A stretch of 64,000 nt of DNA from Balanoglossus misakiensis (lineage: Eukaryota > Hemichordata). The stretch is taken from positions 8,184,001 through 8,248,000 of the forward strand of contig CM082593.2 of the NCBI GenBank assembly GCA_040954595.2. The letters are read 5' to 3'. Below, one piece after another: positions 61,203 through 64,000 of this stretch. The number at the start of each line of letters is the position of its first letter. The first letter of the stretch is position 1. The position numbers and the translations under genes were made by a program. Under the pieces are notes generated by a model. The model searched no databases, was not told the DNA's origin, and saw only the letters and a list, made by a program, of their open reading frames with translations.

Positions 61203-61545
61203 AAAATTGCCCCCAAAGTACAATACTGATCTTTCCCCAATCATTTTGGCATACAATACTGAGGACCCTGTAAGTCAAAGCAATTGTACAAACCATTTCT
61301 AAGAAATTCCGTCAAATTTCAAAGCAATCATGCAAACCATTTCTAAGAAATGGAATTTTGATCAAACATGATAGCAAAATTGCCCCCAAAACACAATCTT
61401 CATTCATTATACTATTCGCACATTACCATGATAGCCCTTAGAAGAATTAGTAAGATACTGCAAACTGGACCAGCAGATTACAGAAATGGAGGTTTCTGAC
61501 CAAAAATGATAGAAATTGCCCCCAAAATATAATATTGATATTGTC
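61203..61545 (+). repeat. Degenerate local repeats around AATTGCCCCCAAA
   Basis: The motif ATTGCCCCCAAA followed by an AT-rich stretch occurs near 61207, 61379 and 61515. Between the first two, a 34-bp block (CAAACCATTTCTAAGAAAT core) occurs twice, 44 bases apart (61274 and 61318). The origin is unknown. Confidence 0.6.
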
Positions 61546-62951
61546 ACCACAATTTGAACAAATCTGAACGAAAACATCCCTGCATATGCTGATACCAAGT
61601 GCACTCTCACCAATATGGTCAGAATATGCATTAAAATTAAGATATAATTAAACAGGTAAACATATATTAGCATTGTAGTCATGGAGACTCGCAAGTTGCA
61701 AATACATGTCTGTCTGTCTGTCTGTCACCTATCCGTAAAGTCAATTTCAACTTACATTTCCTAGATGTCACCTCTGACACACAACACCTCAGCCATTGAC
61801 ACATCTATCTTATCTCAATAATGACAACACCTTCAACTTAATATATCCATCTTCATTTCAAAGCCCTTCCCCTCTCACATTCAAGGATATACGTCAACAT
61901 GCTTATCATTTTGCTGCCTGTGAGTCCATTAATTTCTGTAATCTGTCATGAGGGATACGCAATGACATCATTACCAATTAAGATCTTCTAGCTCATGAGT
62001 AGGCCAGTTACGACATACCAGTTAGCAGTTGTCATTTCTCAAGTCTGCTGTTTTCAATCTCAATATAAAACTCTTTGTCTCATTCTGTCTACCTGTCAGA
62101 CTACACAACTTCATTCCACCTAAAGAATTGTCTGCCTGTCTATTCATTCATCTATAACATCTATTTGGTTGCCTATTTGTCGTTTCACATATATATACAA
62201 TGTATATATACAATAATACATATATGTCTCTGCATCCACCCATACAGCAGCTGACCTAAACCTTCATCTATTTGCCATCAATCATGATGTTAGTTTTTCC
62301 TCATTTCCGCTCTCCATTAGATGATCTTGCTCCTCTAGATCTCTCAACATTCTTTCTGGTATCGATGGAGACTCTCTCTGGACGTCTGTGACGCATTCAT
62401 ATGTCCCCCATCTACTATGCTAGTGTTCTGATAGTGAATTTCACTGTTGATAGTACGGAATTTGTATTTGCACTGTGTAACCAAAGGTACAGTTAATGCT
62501 GAAATAATGCTGTCATGATACTAAGAACCCGTTTTATGTAGAATGGTAAAACATGCATGATGAACTGCCTTTTGACAATTTCAAATATAAGTGGCAATAT
62601 GCTTCAACCTGGATGACCACATTTCCTGGCATTTATAATTGTCGATCGGCTACACTAGGTTTGATAGATATCAACACACTTTTTGCAAATCTTAACATGG
62701 TCACACCCCTAGAATACTTACAGGCTAGTTATTACATAGTTTGGAACAATATCGCGTTATATTCGCGGGATATCATGACAATATTTTGACAAGTTGCTCA
62801 GCAACAAGTCAAAATATAGCCACATCAAGACTGTAGACAATCACCCATCAAGTCTTGATTCCATGTTGAATGGCATAGTTTCTGGCAAGATTTGACAATG
62901 TCACACTATTTTTATTCATAATATTAATATCAGAGATACAAAAGACATTGC

Positions 62952-63081
62952 AGTACACTGGTAGCATGGTCTCCATACCAGTGTGTTCTTTAGACATATA
63001 GAAATTCACTCACTGTGTGTGAATTTCTATATATCTAAAAAAAACACTGGTATGGAGACCAGGCTAGTACACTGGTGGCAT
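62952..63081. repeat. Hairpin flanked by a 16-bp direct repeat
   Basis: An inverted repeat (GGTCTCCATACCAGTG at 62968 with its inverse ending 63060; arms about 42 bp) is bounded by AGTACACTGGTAGCAT (62952-62967) and AGTACACTGGTGGCAT (63066-63081). The layout resembles an inserted foldback with a long target duplication. Confidence 0.6.
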
Positions 63082-63313
63082 ATTCCCTCACAAACTAAAT
63101 CTATTACCCCATGATATGTCCCGACCCAGTGAAATCAATGCATACATTCATAGTTTCAAGAGAATTCTGAAGTACAATTATTGTTACATAAAGATCAATA
63201 CAACGTCTTTATCGTAGTATACTTACAGTCCAATACATGATTGAAAGTCTCTATACACATGAAGGTGTGATAGAATTCATTGAATTAAATCGATTCATTC
63301 TTTACTGCTACTC

Positions 63314-63415
63314 TAGTCTAGAATCTAGCCGTATTTTGTCTGCTTTGCTTCCAAAACTAGTAGACCTAGTAGTTTTGGAAGCAAAGTGGACAAAATACGG
63401 TTAGATACTAGACTA
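63314..63415. mobile_element. Family F foldback, copy F2
   Basis: The arms are as in F1 (CTAGCCGTATTTTGTCTGCT at the left), but the loop is reduced to about ten bases (AGTAGACCTAG). A shared arm with different loops supports a mobile foldback family. Confidence 0.7.
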
Positions 63416-64000
63416 CTCTGATTCTGGGTCGAGTCTATGGGCGGGAATGAGGACATAAAGAATTGAAGTATTTACAATACAGAATGTAAATCCTTACAAT
63501 GATACCAGACTGTAAAGCAGACTTCCCTCAAAGACAACTTTATAAAACATGATCATCGGTTCAGACAGCGACGTCCCTTGACAACAGATAGCTACAGATT
63601 GTGTGATAGACAATGACCATACAGTAGCAACTAGCATTGTCTGTGAATAGCCATCATACATGTATATCTCGTGTTTATAGTTACAACCAACCCAGCTTTG
63701 TTTTTGAGGATCTCCTGGATTCTTCTGCACCCTTAACTGAAAGCTCCCCTATGCATTAACCCGTACTGCAAATGGAGTTAGGCTTCACTATTAAACCCAG
63801 AGGCAATCACCATTTCTATGTAAACTTAATAACCTTCATTTACATCATACACCTACAATTACCAAATAAGGGTCGCATAGGCTAAAAATGTACAGTTTAA
63901 TTTAGAATATCCCTGCAGACAAGTCTATAAATCAATGATGTATGTATGTATGTAATTATGTGAAACAAAAGCTAAACAGATCATTGATATCAGTGCAGCA

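Larger units (their letters stand above)
54263..64000. other. Upstream region, repeats only
   Basis: Outside the listed A4, E3, I, F2 and hairpin elements no gene is recognisable. A lone RNA polymerase III B-box-like GGTTCGATTCC at 55071 has no foldable tRNA around it. A TGTA run near 63935 and TCTG repeats near 61709 are simple sequence. Confidence 0.5.

Overview
The window is eukaryotic nuclear DNA from an animal, and almost all of it is non-coding. The signs are one recognisable coding exon with a consensus GT splice donor, tens of kilobases without any credible long reading frame, general AT richness, CpG pairs that are scarce except around one exon, and many short foldback transposons and microsatellites. 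The exon and repeat style suggest a marine invertebrate, perhaps a deuterostome such as a hemichordate. That placement is a guess, not something the sequence proves.

Gene content. The only gene I can support is the first coding exon of a cGMP-dependent protein kinase of the PKG I (PRKG1) beta type, on the minus strand at 30919-31250. It encodes the leucine/isoleucine zipper for dimerisation and the autoinhibitory pseudosubstrate segment. It ends at a GTAAGT donor, so everything from 30918 down to 1 should be its first intron, which is at least 31 kb. A CpG-rich region of about 1 kb lies upstream (31251 to about 32215) and probably holds the promoter and 5' UTR. It includes a motif that fits the RFX X-box consensus. 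No other exon of the kinase, and no other gene, could be recognised. The sequence from about 32.2 to 64 kb appears to be upstream intergenic DNA, or 5' UTR intron.

Repeat landscape. At least nine dispersed families were found by reading copies against each other. Families A, D, E, H and I all end in TTAAAG and CTTTAA, as expected of TTAA-targeting (piggyBac-like) MITEs. Families B (ends CTGTAAAAC/GTTTTACAG) and C (CAGTCAAACC) sit at TA dinucleotides, as expected of Tc1/mariner or pogo-like MITEs. Families F and G are long-armed foldbacks. A single element at 34435-34602 has a 17-bp inverted repeat of hAT style.

The most unusual region is 21740-26880. A copy of family E is split by a 4.85-kb block that is itself two nested elements. 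Each begins with a 29-bp perfect hairpin and ends with a conserved terminus, and the inner one holds three nearly identical tandem units of about 1,112 bp. Internal sub-repeats of 239 bp each carry a perfect TGACCTTTGACCT, which is AGGTCAAAGGTCA on the other strand, the consensus DR1 site of RXR/HNF4/COUP-TF type nuclear receptors. There are twelve such sites in the block and two more elsewhere in the window. The layout resembles a non-autonomous rolling-circle (Helitron/Helentron-like) element, though no transposase is present. Its position, in the probable first intron of a signalling kinase gene, is what makes it worth following up.
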